Shown: positions 49,204-62,059, counted from the stretch's first letter. The stretch: DNA of 64,000 nucleotides from Aquila chrysaetos chrysaetos (GCF_900496995.4 NC_044027.1:9758743-9822742); one strand, 5' to 3'. Numbers and translations: made by a program. The notes: generated from the sequence alone by a model not told the origin.

Positions 49204-51392
49204 GTAGGTTAATCTCTGGCAAAAAATGTAATCCTTTTTTCATCTAGATATCCAATATGTGATTGAGGAAGAAGTTCCCTCACCCTTAAAGAAACCTGTT
49301 TGCTTAGCTTGTTCACTGCTTCTATGTTAAATCTAATTAGTGCGTACTGAAAGACCAAGAGGCAATGGTCTTGGTCACAAGCTGTAATACAGGATATTCT
49401 GATTCAATATTAAGAAAAAAAAAAAAATCCATCCCCATAAGAATGAAGTGATGGGACAGGTACCCAGAGAGGTGATGGTGTCTCCAGGCCTTGAGCAACA
49501 CACTGTTGCTTTGGAGTTAGCCCTGCTGTGAGCAGGAGATTGGACTAGAGACTTGCAGAGGTTGCTTCCAACCCTCATCTTCCTATAGTTCTGTGAATAA
49601 ATCTCTATATGGATTTGTGACTTATAGGTCAGCTAGAGACAGTGCCCCTGGGATTCTTGTAGAGCGCTTTAAAGTAAATCATAGGAAATCATTTACAAGG
49701 ATGAACTTTTCAACTGCATCCTATTGAGGAAATGGGCTCAAAAACCTGGAAACTGCAGAGTTAAGGAATTGTTAAAAAGTAGCTAAAGGATTTTCTTTCA
49801 ATGTCAAGCAGTACTACAGTCTTTCTCATAAGCTTGGCTTTTCATTTTTTGTCATTTCATTTCTCAAAGCTACTAACTGATGATTTGCAAAATACTTAAA
49901 AATGTAAGTTTCCTTAGAATTGTTTATAATGATGATACCAAACATTCCTACAGTTTTGGTGCAAGTTAGATGTGAATTTCAGGTTAACTGTGATACTTAC
50001 ATTTTTATGATGAATTTGGGCAGTTCAAAATCATAGAATTCTCCTAGTGCTTGATTTTTTTGTTTGTTTGTTTTGTTTTTAGTCTGTGGTAAAGCAAAGA
50101 TGCTAAGTGTCGTGTTTTAATGGAGTTTGAACAAGCCTGTGGTTCTGAAAGCTGGGAGACTTACTTTCTTCTGAGACAGGGCTTATCTCCAGTTCTGCAA
50201 ATACTTCAGGCATCACTTACTATCTGTTACCATCATCTCTTTGCCAGGGCAGCTGGATGTCCACAGGGTGAAGATGTGAAGGCACCCCTCCAGCTGACTT
50301 CATTTTGTTAGAAGTCATAGTTGTCCTATGCAGATGTCTGTCCCTGTCATTTCATAGTCACCCTTCCTGCCTTTCTTAGAACTTCTTTTACTTGCCACTT
50401 CACTGTAAGAAAGACTTGCACAAACAGCTGACCAACCTTAGACAAAAATCTTCTCTAGCCTGTGACTTGACCTTCAGTGTCTCCTGAGTACTGTCTGCCT
50501 TGATGCAGGGGTTGGCACTCACCGATCCCATTAGTTAGAGACAGGAATTGCTGTCTGAAAGATAAGGGCTTGCAGTTTGCTAAGAAATCCCTGTTGCTAA
50601 AAAGCCTATGTGGTCTTTTTGTGTCTGGATAAATTTTTCACATTTAAAACTCTCACCACCTTGTGGCTTGCACAGCTGAGCCTACAGAAGCCTAGGTAAG
50701 GCAGTGTTTCCTTTAGTGGCTCCACCTGCTGATTGCTACAACACTCTGCTCGGCATGCAATCTCCAAGGGTAAAAACCTTAACCTTTGCAGCTGGTGTCA
50801 TAATGTTCAACTTGGAAGCAGACCTTTACATCGTACACCTAGCAGTGTCCTGCACAAGCAGCTCTGATGAATGAAGGAAATGTGAAAGATGTGTTGAGAT
50901 GACCCAGAATAATTTGTAGATGGGCAGAGCTTTTCTTTCTAAAATGTATTTTTAAGATTGCTCCTCTTTGTGCCTGTTAGAGCTGTAGCAGGTGGTCAAG
51001 CAGAGGTTCAGGCCTTACTCTATGGGGTTTAGGAGAAGTGAGTATGCACTTTACTAGCAAGGTGCTAAAGAGCATGCAGTATGCAGTTACCTACTGAGTA
51101 GCATAGTTGTTTCTGATCAACATGGAAGTATGTGTCTGGGAAATAAATTACTTCTAACAGTTAATGAAAGATACCTGAAACTGAGGGAGTTGTTCTTAAC
51201 AGGGCAAAACTGGCTACAGGAGTCTAAGTCTCAATTGACCATCACCCTGAAGGGGAGAGGTATTTGCTAGCCAGCTGTCAGGTCTCACTTGCTGATTTGG
51301 TTTCTTTCTCCCAGTTCTCAAAGTTTCAAGGTGTTTCCTCAGTTACTGGGAAGGCTGGATCCTTTTTTTAATGTGTGTGGTTTTCCCCTCAG
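49204..51392 (+). other. DDR1: DDR gene intron 3 (2.2 kb)
   Basis: This phase-2 intron runs GTAGGT...TTTTCCCCTCAG. It contains a CR1 end at 49435-49600, an A-rich run near 49416-49428 and nothing else recognised. Confidence 0.7.
49435..49602 (+). mobile_element. CR1 LINE 3' end
   Basis: It has 'GGGACAGGTACCCAGAGAGG', 'GGTGTCTCCAGGCCTTGAGC', 'CTGTGAGCAGGAGATTGGAC' and 'GTTGCTTCCAACCCTCATCT', followed by 'AGTTCTGTGAATAAA'. It matches the plus-oriented CR1 tail and is truncated. Confidence 0.85.
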
Positions 51393-51621
51393 GTTACAAA
51401 GGGAAGAGGGGGATGGAGCCTGGTGCCCGGCTGGCTTGTTGCAACCAGAAGATGTACAGTTCCTTCAAATTGACCTGCACAAGCTCTTCTTCATTACCTT
51501 GATTGGGACTCAGGGACGGCATGCCCGTGCCACAGGCAAAGAATTTGCCCGTGCTTACCGAATTGACTATAGCCGCAATGGAGAGCGCTGGATCTCCTGG
51601 AAGGATCGTCAGGGCAGGAAG
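51393..51621 (+). CDS. DDR1: DDR exon 4: core of the discoidin domain
   Basis: The acceptor is TTTTCCCCTCAG|G and the donor GGAAG|GTGAGC. It encodes residues 56-132 (entry phase 2, exit phase 0). [11 protein letters not shown] includes Cys67. FLQIDLHKL and GTQGRHA are family hallmarks. [13 protein letters not shown] and [10 protein letters not shown] follow. WCPAG, GKEF and WKDR match DDR1, while FLQIDLH and FITL match DDR2. The basic residue Arg101 replaces the glycine expected after GRHA (GRHAGG in both mammalian receptors). Confidence 0.93.
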
Positions 51622-54600
51622 GTGAGCGTAGTAGGAACTGAATCATGGAGCACACAGTCATAAAGAACTAGACTGTAGAAGGCACGTCCTCTACGTACTG
51701 CCTAGTGCATCGTACTTTATCCTGACTCTTCTGTCAGGCATTTAGCGTCCTCTGCCTTAGTGCTGTGTTTGCTGTGATGTTGGACTGTTATTCCCCTGAC
51801 CTAATCCCCCAGATCCCAGCCATTGCCATCACTGAAAACTGTGGCTCTTCATTACCTTTCTGTGTGTGTTCAAAATATCATGTGAATGTCCCTCTACCAG
51901 CCAGACACTTCTAAATTGGAAGCTGCAAAGCAAATGCCTGCTTTGTGATTAAAAAAAGGGAGGGGGTGGCAGGGAATGGAGATGAGTTTCTTGATGAGTG
52001 TAGGGAGCAATGAGGAGGAAGGATTTTAGAGGGTAGGAAATGTGCTGAGTGCACACACTCAGAGATGCTTCCCTGCTCACCACAGTTGTCTCCTGCTATC
52101 TCCAGACTTGAGCACACAGCTTAGCACTGGATGTGCTCTGGTCATGTTCATAAGCCTTTATTAAACTTTCCCTGGGAAGGAATCCCCTCTCTCATCTGCA
52201 GCTCGTCTGACCTGATCACCCTGCCTCAGGCTGGCTTGTGGAGTCTGAAGACCTAAGCCAGACTAGAAAGGTACTGGGTGTGGTGATGTTTTATGGCACT
52301 GGGGGTGCTTTGGAAGTCACAGTGGGGTCTGTATTGCAGTATTAGGTAATAGCTTCTAGCTTGTTAATGAATTATTTGCTCACTCAGACCTTTGACTGGC
52401 TATTTGGCCATTACCATTATCTTGCCCATCCCTCACATTTTGGTGTGTGCTACAAACACTGTGTTTGCAGGATGGGAGGGGAAGTTTAAACTCCATGGGG
52501 TTAACTGTTCTTTGTCGGTACTTTCTTAGGTGAAGTCTGTCTGCATCTTGAGTTATACCAGAATTCAATTGGTTACACTGTCCACAAGCAGCTAAATGCT
52601 CCTTGTCTCCCACCCCAGTCCTGTGCAGAGCAGTGTTCTTGGGCACTCAGGATTGTGTTAGTGTCAGGTGTTATGATTTAGTATGGGTCAATTTTTGCAA
52701 GATCTCCCTAGGCCATAATAAGGTAATGAGCATGTATTCAGCTGTGTTATGATGCTATAATTTGAGCCATCCTCTATTCTATTCTATATATGTGGAAGTA
52801 CACATATATTGTCAGTGTGTGTGTATCTGTTCCCCATTGCATGAGACCAAAAAGTTTTCCCTCCTGGTATCCTTAGAGAAGATGCTTCTGCTCCTCTGTT
52901 CCTGCTGCTCTGGACATACAGAATGGGGTGCAATTCCTGCCATTTCAGCTCCTCTGAAAAGTGGCTTTCCATAAAACATATTTTTCAAAATGTGTCACCA
53001 GTAACATGTCACATATTCCATTAGTGAATCCATATTTCAGAAGCACTGCTGTCTGGTCAAATAATTTGGTAAAAATGTCCTGTAAAATCATTCAGACCTT
53101 GGAATGAGGTGCAGATGGAGGTGCAAGATCCTAATCTACTTATTTGTATGCATTAGGAAGGCCTCTTCCAGTCCTGTGGTTGATAGATGCCCAATCACTG
53201 ATATTTCAGTGAGACTATGTGAGCCCATCTTGGTACGTCTCTGTCTAAGGGGATCACACAATTGGTTTCAGTCAAAAAACCAAAGTAAGCCCTTCACTGT
53301 GCTGCTAAGTTTCAGACAGGTAGTACATGATGCTTCTTACCAGTAAAGTCACCTCCAGCTTTAATTTGTTCAGTAAAGGCAAAGAGTCAATTTGGGGTCC
53401 CCTTGACTCTAACTGACACCGGTTAAGGATGGTCCTCCCCATTGGCACTAATGTTGCATGGCGCAGCACCATTAAGTCTTGGTGCCTCATCAACTTCTGG
53501 TATCAGCCACCTACAGTTCTTTGCCAGCAGCACCGCTTTGTTCTTGATGTTGAGAACATTGGCATCAGTAGCAGCCAGGACTGGAAACTGGTGCTGAGTT
53601 TGTTCCACATACGGCTAATTCACTTCGGGTTTTTTGGCCCTGAGAAACTGTGTGCTCAATAGCAGCAACCCCACCTTGTGGAGGTGCTACGCAAAGTGCA
53701 TCTTCTCTTTTGCTTCTCAGAAGATGTCTGTACAGGACAGGTAAAAATGTCAGCTCTTCCACTGTGGAGCTGGTTCAAAGGTACCTTTTTCTGAGGGGGG
53801 TGGCTGAAGCTTTCTTCCTTTTACTCTGTCCAGCACTGCGTCCATCTAGGACTTTTTGGCTTGACATATCTGCCACCTCAGAGATTCCCTGCCAAATAGT
53901 CAACTCCAGAGGATCTGTCCAACTTCTGTGATGAAGATGTGAGATATTCTGCCATATGTTGTCTGCTCTTGGGTTTTATCTCCTATCAGCAAGGTCTTGT
54001 GGAGCCAGCAGAGGTGGCTTCCAGGCCCCTTGTCTTAGGCCGTCTGATGGCCAAAAGGGTTAATCACTGTCACTTGGTTCCAGAAGGCAAGGATTACTTA
54101 CGTGTCCCTAATTCACTGGAAGAAGTCATGGGTGTTTCTCCTAGGAAGAGGGATATTAAGAGGCTGCAGATTTAAAAGCCTGTTGAGGAGCTGAAGAGGA
54201 TGAGGAAGCAAGCTTACTTTTTGGCTTTCCTTCTGTTTTGTTTGGTCAGCTCCTGGGATTGTGCACCTTTGTAGAACTGTCCAGCCAGGTGCAGGAAGCT
54301 GTTTCACAGCTATCCCGGTGCAGTCCAGTAAGACCACCAGATGTGGCTGGCTCTTCTTCAGGGAGATGCGGTCTTCGGAGTGGTTTCTTTTTGTGATACA
54401 ATAAGGTCTTTCACTCCTCGATGGACTGTCCAGCCACACTCACTCTCTGGAGATCTTCTCTGCTGCCATGAAGACAAAGCCACCTTTCTGCTCCCTTGTT
54501 GGCCTCCCTCATCTTTTAAATTGCCTGTACATCAACAATTGCAATCTACATGGTCTTTTGAGTAACCTCAGTCTCTGATTCATCCTTCCCACCAATAGCA

Positions 54601-55375
54601 CCTTTGAGCAGGAGCCCTCACACTTGTAATTCAGACTTTTGATATCAAAGGTGTTCTTATTTTGTTTCCATAAGTCCAAATCCTTTCAAAAAAATCTCTT
54701 AGGCATCTTGTGTCCACTGCTGGGGGACTGACAGCTTCAGCTGTTTCTGCATACTGACTGTCAAAATAAATCGTGGACTGTTCCCAGAACCATAGTGAAA
54801 CTGAGGGGAAGGGGAGGGTGAAAGTCCGTGCCATATCAGACTGTATTTCAGCAGGATGGGGTGACTGTGGTAATGCTGAACACTTCAGTTCAAGACATCT
54901 GTGCAGCTGCTTGCACTTTCATCCCCCAAACACTGCAGCACCTCTGGAATTTTGTTGGCTTATAGAGAAAGGACATCAGGACCCTCCACCAGGTAACTAG
55001 TGATGAGGGCAAGTGTTCAGTTGCCTGTTGTTAGAATGTACATGGAGACTCACTTGAAGAAAGAGAGGTTATGTACTAGTAACCGGAGCTCTCTGCAACA
55101 TACAGTCCACATGTACATTCATCTCCCACCTGCCTTTCTCCTCTCCCTCAGAGTACTGCCTGGTATGGGTCTGCAGTGGACAGGAGGTGAAATGGCAGCA
55201 TCCTGCACCCTGTAAGCCATGTACCAGGTAGGAGGAGGGGAGCAGCAGCAGCTAACCCTCTGCAGATACTGCACGGGAAAGCTCCCCAGTGTCAAATGAT
55301 AGGGTACAAGTACACCCCTGTACAAATGAACAGCACAATAGAGAGAAGTTGCTAGTAAGGATCTCTCTTCTCCAG
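51622..55375 (+). other. DDR1: DDR gene intron 4 (3.75 kb)
   Basis: This phase-0 intron runs GTGAGC...CTTCTCCAG. The first 1.7 kb show nothing recognisable. The last 2 kb (53340-55340) look like a decayed retroelement, listed separately. Confidence 0.65.
53340..55345 (-). mobile_element. Probable decayed retroelement, unclassified
   Basis: The segment has a texture unlike the surrounding intron, with short open frames on both strands. It ends with 'GAGAGGTTATGTACTAGTAA' then CCGGAGCTCTCTGCAACATACAGTCC and ACATGTACATTC, which resembles the terminal part of a reptile/bird interspersed element I recall having GGTTAC...GTAACTGGAG...TGTGTGGTCC...TGTATTCC. Family, strand and borders are uncertain; the minus assignment is tentative. 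It could also be unrelated unique sequence. Confidence 0.35.
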
Positions 55376-55523
55376 GTGATCCAAGGCAACATTGATACTT
55401 ATGACGTGGTCTTGAAAGATCTTCGGCCTCCCATCATTGCTCGTTTTATCCGGGTGATTCCTGTGACAGAGATGCCAATGACTGTCTGTATGAGGGTGGA
55501 GCTCTATGGCTGTGTCTGGTATG
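55376..55523 (+). CDS. DDR1: DDR exon 5: end of the discoidin domain
   Basis: The acceptor is CTTCTCCAG|GTGATC and the donor GTATG|GTAAGT. It encodes residues 133-181 plus one base. VIQGN then [14 protein letters not shown] matches the DDR1-type VISGN...[27 protein letters not shown], closer to DDR2, closes the domain with Cys170 and Cys178. By family topology the disulphides are Cys24-Cys178 and Cys67-Cys170. The domain binds fibrillar collagen. Confidence 0.93.
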
Positions 55524-55732
55524 GTAAGTAGCAATTTCCATGCCTGTCACTGGAAAGTAGTCCTTATACAACGCTGACTGGGACTCACCTGCGTCCCCAC
55601 ATATGCAGAGGGAATCCCAGGCCCACGGAACTGCTTCTGTTGGTCCACATCATAAATAAAAGGATCATATGGACAGAGATGATGGAAGGCTGCTGCTGCT
55701 GTATTTCTGAGGTATATGGCCTTCTTTTTTAG
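55524..55732 (+). other. DDR1: DDR gene intron 5 (209 bp)
   Basis: This short phase-1 intron runs GTAAGT...CTTCTTTTTTAG. Nothing else is recognisable. Confidence 0.85.
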
Positions 55733-55838
55733 ATGGTTTGGCATCCTATAGCATCCCTGAAGGAGGGACAATAGCGGCTCCTGGCTTCCCCATCGTTTAT
55801 CTGAATGACTCGACCTATGATGGATACCAGGAGCGCAG
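55733..55838 (+). CDS. DDR1: DDR exon 6: start of the discoidin-like domain
   Basis: The acceptor is TTCTTTTTTAG|AT and the donor CGCAG|GTGGGA. It encodes residues 182-216 and part of 217. DGLASYSIPEG begins the second domain. VYLNDSTYDG contains the sequon Asn206-Asp-Ser, equivalent to DDR1 Asn211, a conserved glycosylation site that restrains ligand-independent activation (family knowledge). YLNDSTYDG is the DDR1 form; DDR2 has YLNDSVYDG. The exit phase is 2. Confidence 0.9.
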
Positions 55839-58562
55839 GTGGGAGAAGTCGTCCTGTTCTCTCTCGGTCACTGTGCAAGTTATCTCTTCTTTCCTACTTG
55901 CCCTGTCACTAGTATCTTGTATCCCAAATACTTCTTTGAGACCTCCAGAGCTGCAAGCTAACCTACTGGTTTTCCAAAGCATTGCAAGTTTGTTATTCCA
56001 GGCCCTTTGACACGTTGTTAGTTGCTGTTTTTTAAAGGAGGGCATGGGATCAGGATGCATCAGATTAATTTCCCCCAGCTCACAAAGGCTGGCAGAAGAG
56101 AAATAATTTCTTTGTTATTGGAAGTTGTTGTTGCTTCTCTTTAAAGAGAAGAGTGTGTCTGTATACAGCTAAGTGCTGTCTTTGTTCATAGCTTCCATCC
56201 TTACATGATGTGATGACACAGTCCTGGTGTGTCCGATTGCCTTAAAGCTCTCCTTATTCTTGGTCTCTAATTGTGACCATATTCATTGCACTGATTTCTT
56301 TGTTGGTTCAGGTATAGCCTTAAGCTGTTGTTGATACCGCAGACTGTAAGGTGCTGCTACTCTTTTGTTGCCCCAGATTGGAGTTAGAGTGCTGGCTGGA
56401 CCTTCTACCTGTGCCGTCCCAGTGTCCCTGGAGCAGAGGAAGGTCCTTCCCCTCTTCATTGCCTTTGTTGCTTCTGCAGTTTGACATCTGAAATGCATTC
56501 TCTAGCAGACTGCATCTTAAACTGTTGCAGGAGGTCTCCAGGGTAAACTGGGCATCCGAGAAAGTGCGCAACACCTGAACTCTAGGCCTGCACTTGATAC
56601 CTGTGAGCTTCTGGACAGATTTGAGATATTGTTTTTGAAAACAGAGCTCTGATGGACTTGAAACAACTTGGAAAACTGCATCACTCCCTGTGAGAAGCTC
56701 CAGGTCAGCAGAGGCACCACTGCCAATGTGGTATGAGAGGAAGGTGGCCGATTACTCACTGTAAAGATTTCTTGGGTATGATGCTTTTCCAATTTGGAGT
56801 CAAAAAGCCTAAAGTAACTGGATTTTGACAGCTCATTACAAGGTCTGTTAATTTTTCACATCACTGAGATTAGTTAGGTAGGTTGGCATGTTATTGACAT
56901 TTTGAGGCGTCTGGTTAACCTAATAGTTGGCTTTCATGGAAGGAGAGTTCATTAAGAGTCTGTATCTGAAATGTTAAATAACTGGCTGAACTTCCAGACA
57001 TTTAGTGTGACCACTTTCTTTGCTATAAGTACAGATTTGAGTGTGTTTCAGCAGCTTGAAACCTCAGACAAACTTGGGCATGGGTATCCTCTTGAGGCAG
57101 CATATTCCTGCCCATGCAGGAATGTGCCTAATAAGTGATCTGACAGTGTCTCTTCAGTGACCTGGTGTCATCCATTGACTTACGGTGCTTTTATTATATG
57201 TCCTGCTTCAGTTGTCATTAAAGTCCTGAAAATTTTTAGTGTTGCCTAAAGTTTTTTTTATGCTTAGAGGTGATTTTTGTAAACTTATTTGTGTTTTTTC
57301 ATGCTGGAGGTTAAAATAATGGGTTGGAAAGTACATTCTTCATGCTTGTAGGATGTTGCAAGATACTGGGTAACAATGTCTTTATACGTTAATATCTGAT
57401 GCTTTCAAGCTGAACTGATACAGTAGAGATTGGATATTAAAAAAACAAAATAAATTTATGCGCAGAAAGATGTAGGTGTTGCGCTCAGCTGTCCAGCACT
57501 AGCTGAGGAAGCTGGCCCTGCTGGGGAGTGTCAGGGAGCTACAGATGTAGGCACAAAACCCAAAGTGCTAAGCAAGGATTCTTTCAAACTCCTTAACCTC
57601 TAGGTCATGTGCCTGACTGGCCTGGAAGCAAGAGTCTGCCTCTTCTAGCTGTTAATCCTGTTTTGGAGTTCAAAGGCATGCATACCTGTGCAAATTCTAG
57701 TTTGAGACAGGAGGGCTCACCCGGAATGGACTTGCAGAGCTTCAGTGCGTGTAGCAGCAGCCCAGCCCAGGTTACAAAGACTGCCTAGAAGCAGCTGAAT
57801 GAAACAGGTCCAGGGAGCAAGTTCAGGCACTAATACAGCTGAACTGTTTGCACTTCCCTGCTATAGGACAAGGGACATGCCAGGGATGGCTCCCAGAAGG
57901 CAGGTGGGTCAGGAGTGTACCACATCTGGCATCATCTACTCTGGGACAGTGCTGGAAAACTGTATAGTGGGCTCTGCACTCTCAGATAAGAAGTAGAATG
58001 AGGCAGGGTCCGCGGCAAAGAGTCTAACCAGCCTTGGAAATGGAGCTGGTAACACTCTCTACTTACACAAGGAGCAATGCCAGAAATTATCCCAGTTAGA
58101 ACTGGCTGTGGCTGGGTGAGCTGCCCATGGTCTTGCTGTTCTTTTTCCTGCTTTTCTGTGCCTGCCTGCAAAACTTTCCCCACTGGTTCCCCCAGGACAG
58201 GATGGAGCAGTGTTCCTCCCATTCCGCTCCATGATGAAATGCTGCAATTAAAGCACTCTGTTTGGAGAGTATACAGTGTCATTTTCTGTAGTTTTAGTTT
58301 TGATTCTCAAGAAACTCTGCTTGTAGCTTGGCTTTGTCAGGCAAAAACTTCTGCCTTTTCCTAAGCAGGGAAAGATTTTAAGAGCCCAGCCCAAACAACA
58401 TAAAGGTGATGTTGCATAAGAACAGGGAATGAGTTCTTGTCCAGGATGGGTTAAGAGTAATTAAACTAATGTTTTCCTGGTACCAGTTGAAGGACCCGCG
58501 TGCTTTCACATATGAGTTCTCCTGGCTGGTATTCTGCCTAACTGTTGGTTCTTTCTTGCTAG
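55839..58562 (+). other. DDR1: DDR gene intron 6 (2.7 kb)
   Basis: This phase-2 intron runs GTGGGA...TTTCTTGCTAG. I recognise no repeat or gene in it. Confidence 0.6.
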
Positions 58563-58749
58563 GCACTTGTACGGTGGTCTGGGCCAGCTGACAGATGGTG
58601 TGCTAGGACTGGACGATTTCACACAGAGCCATCAGTACCGTGTGTGGCCAGGCTATGACTACGTTGGCTGGAAGAATGAGAGTTTCAGCACAGGCTCTGT
58701 TGAAATGGAGTTCCAGTTTGACCGACCACGGAACTTCACCTCCATGAAG
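58563..58749 (+). CDS. DDR1: DDR exon 7: discoidin-like domain
   Basis: The acceptor is TTTCTTGCTAG|GCAC and the donor ATGAAG|GTAGTC. It encodes residues 217-279 (exit phase 0). [19 protein letters not shown] and the family block [10 protein letters not shown] are present. There are sequons at NES (Asn-Glu-Ser after VGWK) and NFT (PRNFTSMK). [11 protein letters not shown] follows the DDR1 pattern (GYVEMEFEFDR), while GLDDFTQSH follows DDR2. The open frame continues 59 codons into the intron to a stop at 58926, which is read-through only. Confidence 0.93.
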
Positions 58750-61700
58750 GTAGTCAGCGTTGTCACTCTCCAGCAGCCTGGAGTGGGGTTTGGGTCTTCG
58801 TGCTCCCAGGTTGCCTCTTTGGGTCTTCTTCCCAAAGCAGGAGGACACAAGGTGCCTGACAGCAGAGTCCACCGTAGGCAGAATTTGAGCAGCAGATGTC
58901 CCAAGTTTGCTAGTGTAGAAAGGTGAAGCAGGGGAACACTTGCCTCTCCAGAGTGTGGACACTCTCCTTCCAGTATTTGGCTTAAAGGAATAAAAAGCAG
59001 TCACCTGAAGCAGTGGTTAGGCAGCTGAAGATGGATTTAGGATGTAGGCTAGTTACTGCCTAGGGGCTGCCTGACTGACCTTTCAGGTAAAAGAATGTGG
59101 TTGTGCTTCCATTTCGACCAAAAATTTCTCTGGATGCCTCAATCTGTGCTTGTGCTGTGGGAAATTACTTAAACACACAGGAAAAGGATGAGCTGAACTT
59201 TGAGTCTGTAGTAAACAGCAGAATCTTTTACAAAGGATTGGTGGCTTTTCTTGTAGAGATTTCAAATGAAGGAGAAGCCACCACATCCTTAAGTAAATTT
59301 TTGGTGGTTGCTTACCCTAGTTTTATTTTGTCTATTTTTAACTTGCAACCATTGGCTTTTAGCCTGCTTTCACTGACAAAAATAAGAGTTCTGCCTTCTC
59401 AGAAATTTTCCTGCTTCTACACTGTGATTAAACCACTCTCTTAATCTTTGCTTCAGTAAACTAAGTTGGCTGAACTTCTCAATGCTTTCCCTGTGAGATC
59501 CAGGGTCATTTTTGTAGCTATCTTCCAATGCTTTCTTTGCCAGTACTCCTTGGGTATAGAAACCGGAACTGGGTGCAGGCTTCCCATCAAACTGCATAAA
59601 AGAATGGTACCGATTCCCTGCTTTTGGATGATTCTTCTTTGTTTATCAATCCTGTGATCATATTAGTCCTCCTAGCCAACGGATAGGGAGCCAGTATTCA
59701 TTAAGACTTTGGTATCATGCTAAAAATCAGTTCAAAGTTATTGGTGTCCAGGGTAAAAGTCCAGTGTAGAAAGTATCACTTACAATTTGTTCCCAAGTTC
59801 ACTACCCTGAAATGAGTCAATCCCGAAAACTTCAGATTATTTTAGGAAACTTTGATTTATTTTTTTCCCCATTTAATTTATTTTATTGCTAGTGATTCTG
59901 CAGTCTCTTTCAGATCATTGAAAAAGGTTGCAAATAACCTTGAGCTAGGAATACATTCCTGTTAGAAAAACACCTAGAGAAGAACTTGTGCCTTAAAATT
60001 TGTAAGACTTACTAGTTGCCAATTTTTAATCAAATTAATATAATTCATGAGTTCATACTATGTAAATTGGATTCAGAGGTTACAAGTAAATCAAATGCCT
60101 TGCAAAAGTCTGTCATGTAAACACAGCCGTCCTGATCAACCAAACACACAAGCTCGTAAAAATAGCTACTTCGTCTAGTATTTCATTATAAAGCTGTGTT
60201 GATTAGCTTAAATAATTCTTGATTATTTATTGAATGTTGCTTGTTTCAGCTTTGCATTTAATTTGTATAGGCTAGGTGGTCTGTAAATACTTTTTTGTAC
60301 CTTCATACCTGTTAGCTTTATCCCAGTCTTCTGAACTTCACCAGTATCCAAAAAAGTATTAAAAATAAACGTTAGCTAATACTGCAGCTGCATTGCAAAT
60401 TACTTAAACTTGCATATTGTAGAATTGGACTTTAGTAGGTGGTGTTTGGAATAGAAAGTGTCTCTGTATCAGTCCAAGATGCGAACATATCCAACTCCTG
60501 TCCAAATAGGGCACAAATTGTATATTGCAGGCATCAGGCTTTCCTGCCTTGTTATGGATGACTATTTCTCCTTATTGAATAACGTTGTCTAAGCTTCATC
60601 TGTTCCTAATTATACACAGATACCCTTCTTCTGTCTTTTTACTGCTCGTCAGGCCTGTCGTCCTCATTACTGCTTCACTGCTATTCACTACAAGACCTCG
60701 CAGAGGCCAAGTGATTAATAGGCTTCAAAGCTGCACTTAGTTTGGAAACTGTTGTTGTCGCAGTTGCTAATACTCCACAGTCATTAGGAAGTAATTTCTA
60801 GAGTTGCTAGGGAGGGTTGGATGACCGTGGCTATGAAAATGGAGTAGACTGAGGGATACCAAAGACTTTAAGGGTGACCTTATTCCTTCTGGTTCCTGGT
60901 CACTGTCTGCAGTGCCAAGATACTGTGGTCCAGATCTTCAGGACTGCATGGCAGAACTTAAACTGTCATGGTGATTTTTTTTGGTTTTTTGGTTTTTTGT
61001 TTTTTAAAAAAGGCGCAGGGCAAGATTTGCATTGAAGACAGACAGTGGAACAGCATAAAGGATCCTTACAAGCCTTGTCCCTCTTTGTGAAGCCTACTTC
61101 CTTGGAAGTGCTGGAGGCCTGGGAGAGTGCCACGTATTTGGTGTTGATGGGTCTGCAGTGCCGCAACCCAGGAAGAGGCAGATGTCACTTTTATGCTGTA
61201 GCTTCTTGGTTTGAGTGCAGCCCAAGAGCAGGAAAGGAGAAAGTTGCTACCAGCTCTTGGGAGGGTAAAACAAACCTCCCAAGTATGGAGGTGTGAAGTC
61301 AGCTTGAAAGCATTTTGTGAACCGCTTAGTCTGAAAGTGGACTATGTGGAGCTGTAACTCGGAGATGAGAGGATGCCTTTGTTTTAGTGAGATGTTAGCT
61401 TGGCAGTGTAGTGATTGCAGTTTAGATTCCAGCATCATTAGCTAAACCAGTGGTGCCATTGCAGCAGGGACAACCTGGCGATGAGCCACCAGGAGAGGTT
61501 GATGGATGCAGGGTTACATGATGGTTTTCTTAAAACTTAGATCCTCTGTTGTCTTCAAGGTGCAAGCACAGCAGAAGAGCTGCTGTATGTCAGGGGAATA
61601 TCTTCTTGAGCTTGTACCATTTATTTTGGAAGAAATTAGCTTAGACTGCAGATGCTGAAGGCTTTCTAAAAGAGGCTAGAGCCCAGGTGTGGTTTTTCAT

Positions 61701-62059
61701 TCCCCTCTTAGGATATATGTTCAAGGAGAATTGGTCTTTGGGGCTTTAGATTAGTACAGGGCTTGTTTGATTGATTTTTATATGGGCCTTTTGAAGACCC
61801 TGCCAAAATTTGACCATTAATGTAGCTCTTGCCTGTCAAGTTAAGAGCTATTTCAGAATAACTTTTTGCACTAATGTTCTCATTGCACACTACAAGTGGC
61901 TGGAGCTATACTGAAACAAGTTACTCATTCTGGGTTAGGAGTATTCATACAGGGAGATAATAGAAATAGAAAATCTTCATGAACAGAAAATCCATGAGGC
62001 TTGATTTATGTTTTAGTAGATCTTCCTCCAGTCTGATTGATCTATTCCCTTCTTCCTAG
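58750..62059 (+). other. DDR1: DDR gene intron 7 (3.3 kb)
   Basis: This phase-0 intron runs GTAGTC...CTTCTTCCTAG. It holds a decayed antisense LINE at 59740-60370 and otherwise nothing recognised. AT content rises over the LINE. Confidence 0.65.
59740..60370 (-). mobile_element. Decayed CR1/L3-like LINE, reverse-transcriptase region
   Basis: On the minus strand, 60107-60090 reads FCKAFD, the relic of the CR1 reverse-transcriptase box 'YLDFSKAFD'. The flanking plus-strand phrases 'TAGTTGCCAATTTTTAATCA', 'TCAAATGCCTTGCAAAAGTC' and 'GCTGTGTTGATTAGCTTAAA' are the reverse complement of the same ancient LINE class as in intron 2. Stops and indels make it inactive. It covers an earlier part of the enzyme than the FADD fragment at 47583, so the two are not copies of the same stretch. 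Confidence 0.65.

Noticed and set aside
51622..51663. Extension of the exon 4 frame to a stop at 51663
   Set aside because: It is intronic read-through after GGAAG|GTGAGC. The next family residues (VIQGN) follow at 55376.
58750..58926. Extension of the exon 7 frame to 58926
   Set aside because: It is read-through past a good donor (ATGAAG|GTAGTC). Family alignment resumes exactly at the exon 8 acceptor.
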